Assembly: GCA_017472105.1 (NCBI GenBank)
Contig: JAFUQY010000318.1
Location: 1 to 6,950, forward strand
Source: Clostridia bacterium
Lineage (GTDB): Bacteria; Bacillota_A; Clostridia; Oscillospirales; CAG-272
Length of the DNA stretch: 6,950 bases
Direction of reading: 5' to 3'
Shown here: positions 6,109 through 6,950 of the stretch, piece after piece
Numbering within the stretch: the stretch's first letter is position 1
How the letters are laid out: each line of letters begins with the position of its first letter
Notes under the pieces: generated by a model
What the model saw: only the letters and a program-made list of their open reading frames with translations
Told to the model about the DNA's origin: nothing
The model's database searches: none
Program-made: the position numbers and the translations under genes

Positions 6109-6950
6109 ATGGCAAAGACGAAAATTTCCATCAAAAAAGACACATGGAGCCGCCTGCTCGCATACCTCAAGCGGTACATTCCTCTTCTGATCCTCACCAT
6201 CCTCCTTGCCGCCGCGACGGTTGTGCTCTCGCTGTACATCCCGATTCTCTGCGGACGCGCGATTGACGCCATGATCGGGCAGGGAATGGTGGACTTCACC
6301 GCAATCGCCGACAATCTCGTGAAAATCGGAATCGCGGCGGCACTCTGCGGCGTACTCCAGTGGATCATGAACTTCATCAACAACCGCATCACCTACTCCG
6401 TCATCTGCGACGTGCGCCGGGATGCGTTCGATACCCTGACCCATCTCCCGCTTTCCTACATCGACTCCCACCCGCACGGCGCGACGGTCAGCCGGGTCAT
6501 TGCCGACGTTGACCAGTTTGCGGACGGTCTGCTCCTCGGATTCACGCAGTTCTTCTCCGGTGTGGTCACCATCATCTGCACGCTCGTGTTCATGCTGACG
6601 ATCCATCCCGGCATCACGCTGGTCGTTGTCGTGCTGACTCCGCTGTCCCTGTTTGTGGCGGCGTTCATTGCCAGACGTACCTTCGCGATGTTCAAGCTCC
6701 GCTCCGAGACCAACGCCGAGCTGACATCCGTCATCAACGAATCCGTCGGCGGTCAGCCCGTTGTCCGCGCATTCTCCCGTGAGGACGACATGCTTGAAAC
6801 CTTCGACGAGATCAACGGACGGCTGGAAAAATGCTCCCTCCGTGCGATTTTCTTCTCCTCCATCACCAATCCGTCCACGCGATTCATCAACAATGTCGTG
6901 TATGCGGCAGTTGCACTCACCGGTGCGCTGGCGGCTGTATCCGGTTCCAT
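6109..6950 (+). CDS. ABC exporter half-transporter, second subunit (BmrD/TM288-like), 3' part outside window
   Basis: The frame is open from ATG 6109 to the right edge, 280 codons, and covers only the membrane domain. Likely helices are near residues 24-46, 70-91, 144-165, 167-188 and 252-274. Features of ABC exporter membrane domains are visible: the coupling-loop region around DVRRDAFDTLTHLPLSYID (101-119), then HGATVSRVIADVDQFADG (123-140), and GGQPVVRAFSRED before the fifth helix. The ATPase domain, expected to hold the intact catalytic Glu and H-loop His because the first subunit lacks them, lies beyond the window. It starts 2 nt after the stop of its partner, the usual arrangement for obligate heterodimers. 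An alternative start at 6103 would add two residues and overlap the stop as ATGA. Confidence 0.88.
   Translation, partial: MAKTKISIKKDTWSRLLAYLKRYIPLLILTILLAAATVVLSLYIPILCGRAIDAMIGQGMVDFTAIADNLVKIGIAAALCGVLQWIMNFINNRITYSVICDVRRDAFDTLTHLPLSYIDSHPHGATVSRVIADVDQFADGLLLGFTQFFSGVVTIICTLVFMLTIHPGITLVVVVLTPLSLFVAAFIARRTFAMFKLRSETNAELTSVINESVGGQPVVRAFSREDDMLETFDEINGRLEKCSLRAIFFSSITNPSTRFINNVVYAAVALTGALAAVSGS

Noticed and set aside
4862..6115. A 417-codon minus-strand frame opposite the exporter gene
   Set aside because: The plus strand encodes an unmistakable ABC ATPase, and the antisense product has no recognisable features.
1..6950. CRISPR array, tRNA, rRNA, transposon ends, phage or toxin-antitoxin genes
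   Set aside because: I looked for repeat arrays, cloverleaf-like segments, terminal repeats and small paired genes and found none. The intergenic gaps are short and explained by promoters and terminators.

Overview
The window looks like chromosomal DNA from an uncultured, fairly GC-rich Clostridia-type Firmicute, probably from a gut or rumen. The reasons are inferential: strong AAGGAG-type ribosome binding sites, near-consensus sigma-A promoters with 17-nt spacers, U-tailed hairpin terminators, and a lipoprotein with a Thr/Ala/Glu/Gly-rich linker after its lipobox, of a kind common in Clostridia solute-binding proteins. No phage, IS element, CRISPR array, tRNA or rRNA was seen. No species can be named.

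Left part (1-4320) is a small carbohydrate-use locus. A TIM-barrel glycoside hydrolase of the GH31/GH36 type is transcribed leftward and runs off the left edge (380 codons visible, catalytic residues not reached). Transcribed the other way from a 225-bp divergent control region are an abundant-looking extracellular solute-binding lipoprotein (1368-2864) and a beta-propeller putative glycosidase (2955-4277). An intrinsic terminator lies between these two genes. Neither enzyme has a signal peptide, so the natural reading is capture of a glycan fragment by the lipoprotein, import by permeases encoded elsewhere, and cleavage in the cytoplasm. The substrate cannot be read from the sequence. Between the two divergent promoters lies a TTGTAC-N8-GTACAA inverted repeat, a candidate operator.

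Right part (4321-6950) is a separate transcription unit with its own extended -10 promoter. It encodes the two halves of a heterodimeric ABC exporter of the BmrCD / TM287-TM288 kind. The first subunit (4385-6106, TTG start) is complete. It carries the substitutions of the degenerate ATP site: Asp in place of the catalytic Glu after Walker B, and Gln in place of the H-loop His. The second subunit starts 2 nt after the first one stops and is cut by the right edge after its membrane domain.

The layout is mostly ordinary for a Clostridia genome. The least explained parts are the propeller enzyme, with four regularly spaced S-x-D motifs, the partial GH31/36-type enzyme, and the possible operator between them. 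No clearly new defence, mobile or RNA system was found.
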